Part shown: in pieces, positions 1 to 6,660 of the stretch
How positions within the stretch are numbered: the first letter of the stretch is position 1
Layout: each line of letters begins with the position of its first letter
Assembly: GCA_003670825.1 (NCBI GenBank)
Contig: QWQL01000096.1
Location: 1 to 6,775 of the forward strand
DNA length: 6,775 bases
Direction: 5' to 3'
From: Planctomycetota bacterium
GTDB taxonomy: Bacteria > Planctomycetota > Planctomycetia > Pirellulales > UBA1268
Notes under the pieces: generated by a model
Seen by the model: the letters and a program-made list of their open reading frames with translations, nothing else
What the model was told of the DNA's origin: nothing
The model's database searches: none
Program-made: the position numbers and the translations under genes

Positions 1-1
1 G

Positions 2-499
2 AAGGAGTTTCAGCTGCTGGGGGCGCACCGCGGCGGCACGCTGGGCGTCGCCGGCTGGAATCTGCTGGTGGAGCGGCGGCTCGGGGTGGCCGGCAGCACG
101 CCCTGGTATGCCGGCCGGCCGCTGATGGTGACGCGAAACAACCCGGCGCTCGATCTCTTCAATGGCGACGTGGGGCTCGTCGTGCCCGGCGGGGAGAGCG
201 GCCGGATGGATGCGGCGTTTCCCACGGGTACCGAGCCGCGGCGGCTGCCCGTCTCACGGCTGGAGGACGTGGCGACGATGCATGCCCTCACGATCCACAA
301 GAGCCAGGGCTCCGAATATCGACACGCGGTGGTCGTGCTACCGGAGCGTGCCAGCCGAATCGTGACCCGCGAACTGCTGTACACGGGCGTGACCCGGGCC
401 TCGGAGAAGGTGACGATCATCGGCTCCCGCGAGGTGATCGAGGCCGCGATCACCAAGCCGATCCGCCGCGCGACGGGGCTGCAGGCCCGGCTCGGCTGA
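2..499 (+). CDS. recD: RecD, exodeoxyribonuclease V alpha subunit (C-terminal part only)
   Basis: This is the 3' end of a gene that begins outside the window; 165 codons are visible in frame from base 2 to a TGA. RecD is the 5'-3' helicase motor of the RecBCD complex, which processes double-strand DNA ends for recombination and degrades linear foreign DNA in the cytoplasm. The visible part is the C-terminal helicase domain (UvrD_C_2-like): FQLLGAHRGG with GVAGWN at fragment residues 3-20, RNNPALDLFNGDVG at 45-58, motif V-like TIHKSQGSE at 97-105, and motif VI-like VTRELLYTGVTRA at 121-133. The order, spacing and the ending (IRRATGLQARLG) closely follow remembered E. coli RecD (ERRSGLAALF), which favours RecD of RecBCD over stand-alone RecD2. 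Upstream recB/recC-type genes are expected but not visible. Eighteen of its codons (392-445) recur at 2369-2422. Confidence 0.93.
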   Translation, partial: KEFQLLGAHRGGTLGVAGWNLLVERRLGVAGSTPWYAGRPLMVTRNNPALDLFNGDVGLVVPGGESGRMDAAFPTGTEPRRLPVSRLEDVATMHALTIHKSQGSEYRHAVVVLPERASRIVTRELLYTGVTRASEKVTIIGSREVIEAAITKPIRRATGLQARLG

Positions 500-739
500 C
501 CCGTACGATTGCAGACGTCGAGGTGCTGTCGAGGCCGATCTCTTCGACCGCTGGCACCGACACGGCCCGCCGTGATGTTCGCCTGCGGGAGTGGGGTAGG
601 ATTTTCCTATCGGGGAAGATGGGCCGCCGGGCAGGGCCACGCCCAGCAGCGTAAAAAACTCCACTCCAGCCGCACGCGCGGGCCGAACAACTTAGCGGAG
701 ACTGCCCCGGTTCGCTTGATCTGTTTCCAAGGTGCATTC
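500..739 (+). other. recD-DUF1598 intergenic leader
   Basis: These 240 bases carry no convincing gene. The frame of the downstream gene stays open through it, but its translation is rich in Arg, Cys and Pro and unlike a protein domain. Visible details are a TACGAT (504-509) resembling a -10 box without a good -35 partner, a small hairpin at 597-609 (TAGGA, loop TTT, TCCTA), a separated inverted pair GGAGTGG (588-594) and CCACTCC (661-667), and an A6 run at 653-658. A promoter for the next gene is likely here, but I cannot place it with confidence. Confidence 0.4.
729..734 (+). promoter_or_regulatory. Ribosome binding site AAGGTG deciding the start at 740
   Basis: AAGGTG lies five bases upstream of the ATG at 740 and is close to the Shine-Dalgarno consensus. 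It supports this ATG over the earlier in-frame starts, because the signal peptide also begins here. Confidence 0.65.
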
Positions 740-2332
740 ATGGCTCGACCCCACCCCAGGCTTGCAAACACCCTCACGCCGCGGGCCACTCTGCTGCTCC
801 GCGCGGGTGCCCGGGGCCTGTTTGCTCTGGCGGTCGGCGTGTTGATGGCGATGCAGGGAGTCCCACTACGTGCCCAAGGACAAGGTGGCATGGGTGGCGG
901 TGGCATGGGTGGTCAACAGGGCGGCGGTGGCATGGGCGGTCAACAGGGTGGCGGTGGCATGGGTGGCGGTGGCATGGGCGGCGGTGGCATGGGCGGCGGT
1001 GGCACGGGCGGCGGTGGCACGGGTGGTGGAAGCATGACGGCCGCTGGCATCGTGATCGATGCCAACGGCGTGCTCCGAACCCAGGTGGTAGCCCATGCGG
1101 GGCTCTCCGGCGAGCGGCTGAAGGCCGCGGTTGCCGCGTTGCCGGCGGATCTCCAGAGCACGTCGCCACTGCGCAAGGTGGCCCTATCGCGACTCGAGGC
1201 GGAAGTGGCCAAAGCGGCCGCAACAGGCCGGGGCATTCCAGACGAACTCGAGAAACTCGCTGGCCTGACCCGCATTCAATATGTCTTCATCTACCCTGCC
1301 GACGACACAGGCGACCGTTCTGGCCCGGGCGAGGTGGTGATCGCCGGTCCGGCCGAGCCTTGGGCCATGGATGCCACCGGCCGCGTCGTGGGCATCGCGT
1401 CGGGAACCCCGACGGTGCTGCTTGAGGATCTTGTCACCGCGATGCGGGCGTTTCCGCCTGGCCAGCCGACCGACCACAGCATCGGCTGCTCGATCGACCC
1501 GACGCAGGAAGGCCTCGCTGCCATGCAGACATTTCTGCGAAAACTCGGTCGCGTCAACCCGCGGGTCAGCACCAGCGACATCGTCAACGGCATGCGTGAG
1601 TCGCTCGGCCCCCAGAAGATCCGCATCGACGGAGTCTCCCCGGCCAGCCATTTCGCCCAGGTGATGGTGGAGGCCGACTACCGCATGAAACTCATGGGGA
1701 TCGGGCTCGAACGGCCGCCAGTGAAAATGAGTACCTGGATCGAACTGACCAGCGTGAGCGGTGTGGCGGCCAATGCCCTGCAACGCTGGTATTTCATGCC
1801 CGACTATCAGTGTGTTCGAGTGAGCGAGGACGATCTCGCCATCGAACTGGTGGGCCGCGGCGTCAAGCTCGTGGGGGCCGACGAAGCCGTGCTGCCCGAT
1901 GGACGCCGCATGACCGCCGACCGGGCCGACCGCGCCAGTAAGACCTTCACCGAGACCTTTACCAGAAAGTATGCCGAGATCGCTGCCCGCAATCCGGTCT
2001 ACGCCCAGCTTCGCACCCTGATCGATCTGGCGGTGGTGGCCGCGTATCTGCAGGAACACGATGCGTACGGGCGAACTCACTGGGGCGCTTTAGCACTGCG
2101 GGACGAGCAGATCTGCACGATCGAGCGTTTCCAGCCGCCACTGGTGGTGGAGCCCGCAATCAACGCGGTCTGGCAAGGCAACCGGCTGCTCACACCGATC
2201 GGGGGAGGTGTTTCACTCCAGCCGCGGATCGCGCTCGATCCGCAGAACCTGCTCATGGACGAACAGAGCACGGTGGCCGAGGCACGTGGCGACAGGCTCG
2301 CCGTGCCGGCCGGCCGCTGGTGGTGGGACTGA
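740..2332 (+). CDS. Secreted Gly/Met-rich DUF1598-like protein
   Basis: A 530-residue protein of unknown function. Residues 1-46 look like a Sec signal peptide: basic start, hydrophobic core LFALAVGVLMAM at 27-38, and a probable cleavage site near LRAQ at 43-46. Residues 47-98 are a low-complexity Gly/Met/Gln tract. The folded part starts at about residue 101 with GIVIDANGVL (103-112) and runs to the end; recognisable stretches include RMKLMGIGLERPPVKM (315-330), RWYFMPDYQCVRV (349-361) and the terminal GRWWWD (525-530). These resemble, from memory, the DUF1598 family described from Rhodopirellula and its relatives; no catalytic motif is evident. The start at 740 is chosen for its AAGGTG ribosome binding site and signal peptide; the frame is open upstream to 509, but that part is not protein-like. 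It lies 240 bases after recD and 213 before the propeller gene, so it is probably transcribed on its own. The protein is likely periplasmic or cell-surface (inference). Confidence 0.75.
   Translation: MARPHPRLANTLTPRATLLLRAGARGLFALAVGVLMAMQGVPLRAQGQGGMGGGGMGGQQGGGGMGGQQGGGGMGGGGMGGGGMGGGGTGGGGTGGGSMTAAGIVIDANGVLRTQVVAHAGLSGERLKAAVAALPADLQSTSPLRKVALSRLEAEVAKAAATGRGIPDELEKLAGLTRIQYVFIYPADDTGDRSGPGEVVIAGPAEPWAMDATGRVVGIASGTPTVLLEDLVTAMRAFPPGQPTDHSIGCSIDPTQEGLAAMQTFLRKLGRVNPRVSTSDIVNGMRESLGPQKIRIDGVSPASHFAQVMVEADYRMKLMGIGLERPPVKMSTWIELTSVSGVAANALQRWYFMPDYQCVRVSEDDLAIELVGRGVKLVGADEAVLPDGRRMTADRADRASKTFTETFTRKYAEIAARNPVYAQLRTLIDLAVVAAYLQEHDAYGRTHWGALALRDEQICTIERFQPPLVVEPAINAVWQGNRLLTPIGGGVSLQPRIALDPQNLLMDEQSTVAEARGDRLAVPAGRWWWD
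878..1033 (+). repeat. In-gene Gly/Met-rich tandem repeats
   Basis: A coding tandem repeat in the DUF1598-like gene. Two 27-base units (911-937 and 938-964) encode GQQGGGGMG. They are followed by 15-base units at 965-979, 980-994, 995-1009 and 1010-1024 encoding GGGMG or GGGTG. The units differ by single C/T changes, as expected of copies made by slippage. The tract joins the signal peptide to the folded domain and is probably a flexible linker of variable length. Confidence 0.85.
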
Positions 2333-2340
2333 CGCACGAC

Positions 2341-2361
2341 CAACACGATATCGTGTTGTTT
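2341..2361 (+). terminator. Perfect 18-bp palindrome, possible weak terminator
   Basis: Eight bases after the DUF1598 stop codon, bases 2341-2358 form a perfect palindrome (CAACACGAT/ATCGTGTTG). As RNA it would give a 7-bp stem with an ATAT loop, followed by only three T residues, so it is at best a weak intrinsic terminator. The perfect symmetry would equally suit a site for a dimeric DNA-binding protein. It overlaps the next hairpin, so the two cannot form together. Confidence 0.4.
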
Positions 2362-2370
2362 CGGAACAAC
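2355..2370 (+). repeat. Hairpin with TCGG loop at the duplication boundary
   Basis: GTTGTT (2355-2360), loop TCGG, AACAAC (2365-2370) form a 6-bp stem with a tetraloop. It shares its left arm with the preceding palindrome. Its right arm ends within two bases of the start of the recD-derived copy at 2369. Confidence 0.6.
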
Positions 2371-2422
2371 CCGGGCCTCGGAGAAGGTGACGATCATCGG
2401 TTCCCGCGAGGTGATCGAGGCC
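2369..2422 (+). pseudogene. 54-bp duplicated fragment of recD
   Basis: These 54 bases match 392-445 of recD with a single difference (C424 against T2401), at a constant offset of 1977 bases. The piece is exactly 18 codons (T131 to A148 of the visible RecD fragment: TRASEKVTIIGSREVIEA), and the one change is a synonymous Gly codon change (GGC to GGT). Similarity stops sharply at both ends. The fragment keeps the same frame as the downstream propeller gene and is open into it, but has no plausible start of its own, so I treat it as a remnant and not a coding segment. Confidence 0.9.
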
Positions 2423-2464
2423 CGCACTCGTCGTCTCATTCCTCGCGGAGACCTTCGTCACCTG

Positions 2465-2489
2465 CTCGGCGACGGTTTCCGTCACCGAG
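2465..2489 (+). repeat. Imperfect hairpin upstream of the propeller gene
   Basis: CTCGG (2465-2469) and GACGG (2471-2475), loop TTT, then CCGTC (2479-2483) and CCGAG (2485-2489) form a 5+5-bp stem with one C-A mismatch. No T run follows, so it is not a standard terminator. It could be part of the propeller gene's leader or a decayed repeat element. The bases 2503-2508 (TACGAT) resemble a -10 box but lack a clear -35 partner. Confidence 0.4.
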
Positions 2490-2545
2490 GCGACCAGCGC
2501 GGTACGATGCGCTGCCTCGGCATCCCGTTCTCGGAGTCCACCCGC

Positions 2546-3799
2546 ATGGTCGCGCCTCGCCTCGCACCCCGCCTCGCCGCCGCAGCGGCAATCCTCCTTG
2601 CCACCATGGCCGCGTCGGCCGTGGCCGCGGAGACCACCTGGTGCCAGTGGCGGGGGCCAAACCGCGATGGCTTCGTGGCGGGGGCAGCCTGGCCCGACGG
2701 TCTCGCGGACGACAGGCTCGAGAAGGCGTGGCGGGTAGATCTCGGCCCGAGCTACTCCGGACCTGTGGTCGCGGGGGACGTCGTGATCGTCACCGAGACG
2801 GCCGATGCCGCCACCGAGCACGTGCGGGCGTTTGACCGGGCCACCGGGGCCGAGCGGTGGCATGCGGAGTGGGAGGGTGCCCTGCGAGTGCCCTTCTTCG
2901 CCGCCTCCAATGGCTCGTGGATCCGCTCGACGCCCTGCGTCGATGGCGACCGTGTCTACGTCGCCGGCATGCGCGACCTGCTCGTCTGCCTCGATGTGGC
3001 CAGCGGCCGCGAACACTGGCGAGTCGATTTCGTGAAGGCCCTCGAAAGCCCGCTGCCGGCCTTCGGCTGCGTCTCCAGCCCGCTGGTGATCGGCGACCAT
3101 GTCTACGTGCAGGCCGGATCGGGATTCGCAAAGCTCGACAAGCTCACCGGTGCGATCGTCTGGCGGGTGCTCGACGACGGCGGCGGCATGTCGGGGAGCG
3201 CCTTCTCATCCCCGTACCCCGTCACCCTCGACGGCATACCGCAGATCCTCGTGCAGACCCGCGAGGAGCTCGCGGCGGTCGACCCAGAGAAAGGCAGCGT
3301 GCTCTGGAAGACCCCCGTGGAGGCGTTTCGCGGCATGAACATCGTCACGCCCACGGTGAGCGACGGCCGCATCTTCACCACGAGCTACGGCGGGGGCTCG
3401 TTTCTGTTCGCCGTGAATCCCACCCGCACCGACAAGCCGGTGGAGCAGGTCTGGCGGAACAAGATCCAGGGCTACATGTCGACGCCGATCGTGATCGGTG
3501 GCCATGCTTACGTGCATCTCCGCAACCAGCGGTTCGCCTGCCTCGATCTCACCACCGGCAAGGAGGACTGGATCACGACCCCCTTCGGCCGCTACTGGAG
3601 CATGGTTGCCCAGGGAAACCGGATCCTCGCACTCGACGAGACCGGTGACCTGCGGCTGATCCGGGCCACGCCTGAAGGGTACGAACTCGTGGGCGAGACA
3701 AAAGTGGCTGCCGAGGAGAGCTGGGCTCATCTCGCGGTCGAGGGAACCGAGCTCTACATCCGCGATCTCAAGGGTCTCTCCGCCTACCGGTGGAAGTGA
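2546..3799 (+). CDS. Secreted PQQ-like beta-propeller repeat protein
   Basis: A 417-residue exported protein. A signal peptide spans residues 1-28 (MVAPRLAPRL, Ala/Leu-rich core, cleavage after AVAA). The mature part opens with WCQWRGPNRDGF (32-43), typical of the planctomycete PQQ-like propeller proteins that I know of. It then shows repeated blades of the form 'pvv.gd.vyv...a.D..tG...W': about residues 61-105, 125-159, 176-207, 226-254, 267-303, 311-342, 352-376 and 391-417, consistent with a seven- or eight-bladed propeller of BamB/PQQ_2 type. I see no quinone-enzyme active-site signature, so it is probably a binding or scaffold protein in the periplasm. The start at 2546 is preferred because the signal peptide begins there and GGAG (2533-2536) sits nine bases upstream. 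In-frame starts at 2387 (GTG) and 2507 (ATG) would add a non-secretory extension, the longer of which includes duplicated recD codons. It converges with the rhomboid gene; the stops are one base apart. Confidence 0.88.
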   Translation: MVAPRLAPRLAAAAAILLATMAASAVAAETTWCQWRGPNRDGFVAGAAWPDGLADDRLEKAWRVDLGPSYSGPVVAGDVVIVTETADAATEHVRAFDRATGAERWHAEWEGALRVPFFAASNGSWIRSTPCVDGDRVYVAGMRDLLVCLDVASGREHWRVDFVKALESPLPAFGCVSSPLVIGDHVYVQAGSGFAKLDKLTGAIVWRVLDDGGGMSGSAFSSPYPVTLDGIPQILVQTREELAAVDPEKGSVLWKTPVEAFRGMNIVTPTVSDGRIFTTSYGGGSFLFAVNPTRTDKPVEQVWRNKIQGYMSTPIVIGGHAYVHLRNQRFACLDLTTGKEDWITTPFGRYWSMVAQGNRILALDETGDLRLIRATPEGYELVGETKVAAEESWAHLAVEGTELYIRDLKGLSAYRWK

Positions 3800-3800
3800 C

Positions 3801-4604
3801 TCACCGCTGACGCTGCTCGAGACGGTCGACGAGCGTCGGCCTGCGGAGCACGATCAACGGGTCGGTCTCGTCGCGGACCGCCGCCGAGCTCATCGGCTTG
3901 GCGAGCACCATGCCCGCTACGAAGCCCGCGATGTGGGCCGAGTAGGCCACCCCGCCGCCGCCCCCCTGGTCGAGGAAGCCACTGACGAGTTGGAACAGGA
4001 ACCAGATGCCAACCGCCACGTAGCCCGGCACGTCGACCATCATCCGCAGCAGGATCACGCTCACCCTCCGCTTCGGGTGGAGCACGAGGTAGGCGCCGAG
4101 CACGCCCGAGATCGCCCCCGAGGCGCCGAGGCAGGGCGTGAGGGAGGCCTCGCCGGTGGAATTGAGAAACACGAACGTGAGCGAGGCGATGATGCCGGTG
4201 GCCAGATAGAAGAGCAGGTATTTCACGTGGCCCATGTCGTCTTCGATGTTGTCGCCGAAGATCCACAGAAACCACATGTTGCCAAACAGGTGCATCAGGC
4301 TGCCGTGCATGAAGATGGCGGTCAGCAGCGTCATCCACGGCGGCACCGGCGTCTGCTGCAGGCCGGGGTCGGTGATCTGAATGTCTCCCTGGGGCGTGTG
4401 GACCGTCTTCTGCGACGGCTCCGTGACGATGTCCTGACCGGTGAGGATCTCGCGGGGCACTTGCACGTAGGCCATCGTGAAGGCCTCGTTGCTCCCCATG
4501 CCCTGTAGCACGGCGAACACGAACACATTCGCGGCCAGCAGCGCAATCGTCACGAACGGAAATGTCCTGCGATCAGAGTTGTCGTCACCGACGGGAAAAA
4601 CCAT
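3801..4604 (-). CDS. Rhomboid family intramembrane serine protease
   Basis: A 267-residue integral membrane protease that would cleave transmembrane substrates within the inner membrane. All hallmarks are visible: HGSLMHLFGNMWFLW with H100, H105 and N109 (the H105-N109 spacing equals H150-N154 of E. coli GlpG), nucleophile S162 in GASGAISG (160-167), and catalytic H224 in AHIAGFVAG (223-231). Hydrophobic segments lie near residues 15-33, 91-117, 127-147, 160-176, 192-211 and 219-236, fitting the six-helix rhomboid core. A long first loop (about 35-90) includes PREILTGQD. The C-terminal tail (237-267) is charged. The start at 4604 is chosen because TM1 follows closely and GGAG lies 11 bases upstream, slightly far; a GTG four codons earlier is possible. 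The frame stays open to 5195, but that part is the antisense of the subtilase. It is divergent from the subtilase and convergent with the propeller gene. Confidence 0.93.
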   Translation of the reverse strand: MVFPVGDDNSDRRTFPFVTIALLAANVFVFAVLQGMGSNEAFTMAYVQVPREILTGQDIVTEPSQKTVHTPQGDIQITDPGLQQTPVPPWMTLLTAIFMHGSLMHLFGNMWFLWIFGDNIEDDMGHVKYLLFYLATGIIASLTFVFLNSTGEASLTPCLGASGAISGVLGAYLVLHPKRRVSVILLRMMVDVPGYVAVGIWFLFQLVSGFLDQGGGGGVAYSAHIAGFVAGMVLAKPMSSAAVRDETDPLIVLRRPTLVDRLEQRQR

Positions 4605-4704
4605 GGGGGGCGTCACTCCGGAGAGAGGATGCGCGGGATCTGGCCGATGGAAGAATAGCCAGGGACCGGGGTTCCCGCGAACCCGCACCTTCCAGGTCGC
4701 CACG
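4605..4704. promoter_or_regulatory. Divergent rhomboid/subtilase control region
   Basis: These 100 bases separate two divergent start codons and must hold both promoters or their leaders. Visible items are the palindrome CTCCGGAG (4616-4623), which includes the rhomboid ribosome binding site on the minus strand, and a 6-bp hairpin GGGTTC/GAACCC with loop CCGC (4669-4684), 20 bases before the subtilase start. An AGG (4694-4696) may serve as its ribosome binding site. No convincing -35/-10 pair is seen in either direction. Confidence 0.5.
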
Positions 4705-6660
4705 ATGCGTTTCCTCCGCCAGTTGCGTCGCCAGGTCCGTCCCGCGCGGCGGGTCGGCCTCGAACGCCTCGAGCCACGGCTCTGCCTGGCGGCCGCGACC
4801 CAGCGGATCGAGTGGCTCGGCCAGGCCGTCGACGCCCGGGCCGACTCGTGGATCGTCCGCTCCGAACGGCCGCTCGCGGCCGCGGACCTCATCTCGGGAC
4901 TCGGCTGGCGGGCCATGCCCCTGGGCGAAGGGCTCGAGCGGGTCGTGGCTCCTGGCTCCCCGGCGAAGGAGGTCCTCGCCTGGGCCGGCCGCACGCCGGG
5001 CGTGGCCTTCGTGGAGCCCGACTTCGCCATCACCGGCGCGGCCGTTCCCAACGACCAGTCGTTCGGCTCGCTCTGGGCGCTCGACAACACGGGGCAGTCG
5101 GGGGGCGTGGTCGACGCCGACATCGACGCTCCCGAGGCCTGGACCATCACGACGGGATCGCGGGGCGTGGTCGTCGCGGTGATCGACAGCGGCATCGACT
5201 ATCAGCACCCCGACCTCGCCGCCAACGTCTGGGCCAACCCCGGTGAGATCGCCGGCGACGGTGTCGACAACGACCGCAATGGGTTCGTCGACGATGTCCA
5301 CGGGTGGGACTTTGCCAACCGCGACGCCGACCCGATGGATGACGACGGCCACGGGACGCACGTGGCGGGCACGATCGGGGCCGTCGGCAACAACGGCACC
5401 GGTGTCGTGGGCGTCAACTGGCAGGTCTCGATCATGGGCCTCAAGTTCCTCGACGCCGCGGGGAGCGGCTACACCAGCGACGCCATCGCGGCGATCAACT
5501 ACGCCACCCGGATGCGCCGCGACTTCGGCATCAACGTGGTTGCCACCAACAACAGCTGGGGGGGCAGCACCACCTCGGCCGCCCTGCAGACCGCGATCGA
5601 CGCGGGGGGCGCCGCAGGCATCCTGTTCGTGACCGCCGCCGGCAACGACGCCGCCAACAACGACACGATCCCTTCATTTCCAGCCACCATCACCAGCGAC
5701 GCGATCATCTCGGTTGCAGCCACCGACCGCTCCAACCGACTGGCAGCCTTCTCCAACTTCGGCCGCACCACCGTCGATCTGGCGGCACCGGGTGTGGGCC
5801 TCGTCTCGACCGTGCCGCGGAATGCCTACGAGTCGTATAGCGGCACGTCGATGGCGGCGCCGCTCGTGACGGGCACCGTGGCCCTGCTTGCCGCCGCCCG
5901 GCCTGGGGCCACCGCCGCGGAGCTCCGCGCCGCCATCCTCTCCTCGACGACGCCGGTGGCGGCCCTCGCCGGCACAACGGCAAGCGGCGGCCTGCTCAAC
6001 GCTCGGGCGGCGCTCGAGGCGCTCGGTGCGACCACGCCCACGCCGCCTCCCGCGGCCACGTCGCCCCCTCCGGAGCCACCGCCAATCCCGGCGGCCACGC
6101 GAGTGAAGGGGGACGCGGGCGACGTGCCGGCCAGGAGCGTCGTGGTGCCGGCCCGCGGCTCGGGAACAGTCGCGTTCGCCAGCCGGATCGGCGACGGCTC
6201 GTTCGGCCGCCGAGACGTGGACCTCTACCGCGTGACGCTCGCCGCGGGCCAGCGAATCACGATCGACGTGCGGGCCCGTGCGCTTCCCACACCCTCACCG
6301 CTCGACAGCACCCTGCGGCTCTTCACCGTCGCTGGGCGGCAGCTCGTTGCAAACGACGATGCCCTGGGTATTCGCGACAGCTTCATCACGTTCACGGCCA
6401 CGACGGCCGGCACGTACTACGTCGGGGTCTCGGGGGCGGGCAACACCGCCTACAACCCCAGGCGGGGTGGGTCGGGAAGAGCCGGCTCCACCGGTCGCTA
6501 TGAGATCTCGCTCCGGTTCGACGCGGTGCCGGTGACGCGGCGGGCCGGCGGCCTCCACACGCTTGGCTCCCCCGACGCAGCGGCTGTGATGGGAGACGCC
6601 TTTGCCGCGGTATCCGGCACGCGGCAGGCTCCCTGCGATCATGGCCGCGTCATCCCGTAG
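4705..6660 (+). CDS. Secreted subtilase (peptidase S8) with LEPR motif and PPC domain
   Basis: A 651-residue subtilisin-like serine protease. Order of parts: a basic N-terminus with LERLEPRLCLAA (19-30), the planctomycete LEPR-type motif; a prodomain at about 35-110 ending in AFVEPDFAIT; the S8 catalytic domain at about 120-440; a Pro-rich linker (444-462); and a PPC (bacterial pre-peptidase C-terminal) domain at about 470-606 with DVDLYRVTLAAGQRITIDV and AGTYYVGVSG. The triad is D161 (VIDSGIDYQHPDL), H216 (GHGTHVAG) and S382 (SGTSMAAP), with oxyanion N314 (TAAGND). An acidic insert, DGVDNDRNGFVDD (185-197), looks like a calcium-binding loop. It is probably an exported zymogen activated by prodomain removal. 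The start at 4705 is chosen because the LEPR motif normally lies near the N-terminus; the frame is open back to 4477, but that is antisense to rhomboid. The last nine residues and the stop codon come from the first copy of a 43-bp repeat. Confidence 0.93.
   Translation: MRFLRQLRRQVRPARRVGLERLEPRLCLAAATQRIEWLGQAVDARADSWIVRSERPLAAADLISGLGWRAMPLGEGLERVVAPGSPAKEVLAWAGRTPGVAFVEPDFAITGAAVPNDQSFGSLWALDNTGQSGGVVDADIDAPEAWTITTGSRGVVVAVIDSGIDYQHPDLAANVWANPGEIAGDGVDNDRNGFVDDVHGWDFANRDADPMDDDGHGTHVAGTIGAVGNNGTGVVGVNWQVSIMGLKFLDAAGSGYTSDAIAAINYATRMRRDFGINVVATNNSWGGSTTSAALQTAIDAGGAAGILFVTAAGNDAANNDTIPSFPATITSDAIISVAATDRSNRLAAFSNFGRTTVDLAAPGVGLVSTVPRNAYESYSGTSMAAPLVTGTVALLAAARPGATAAELRAAILSSTTPVAALAGTTASGGLLNARAALEALGATTPTPPPAATSPPPEPPPIPAATRVKGDAGDVPARSVVVPARGSGTVAFASRIGDGSFGRRDVDLYRVTLAAGQRITIDVRARALPTPSPLDSTLRLFTVAGRQLVANDDALGIRDSFITFTATTAGTYYVGVSGAGNTAYNPRRGGSGRAGSTGRYEISLRFDAVPVTRRAGGLHTLGSPDAAAVMGDAFAAVSGTRQAPCDHGRVIP

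Noticed and set aside
134..151. Similarity of recD AACAACCCGG to 2363-2380 as a second duplicated block
   Set aside because: The match is short and interrupted, and most of it is accounted for by the hairpin arm and the longer 54-bp copy; no extension is visible.
1184..2080. 298-codon open frame on the minus strand
   Set aside because: It is a His/Gly/Asp-rich shadow of the DUF1598-like gene, as expected in high-GC DNA; it shows no motifs.
2604..2616. Apparent copy of the 43-bp repeat linker (ATGGCCGCGTC) in the propeller signal peptide
   Set aside because: Only 11-12 bases match, with no adjacent hairpin, inside Ala-rich coding sequence; chance is enough.
2213..3100. 295-codon open frame on the minus strand
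   Set aside because: It is the antisense of the propeller gene and the intergenic region; it has low-complexity composition and no recognisable domain.
4477..4704. Upstream start for the subtilase
   Set aside because: The added residues are antisense to rhomboid, have no domain character and would bury the LEPR motif far from the N-terminus.
4605..5195. N-terminal extension of the rhomboid gene on the minus strand
   Set aside because: The extension is Ser/Arg/Pro-rich, lies antisense to the conserved subtilase domain, and would precede an already complete rhomboid start.
4585..5361. 258-codon open frame on the minus strand
   Set aside because: It lies opposite the subtilase prodomain and catalytic Asp region, and its sequence reflects antisense codons only.
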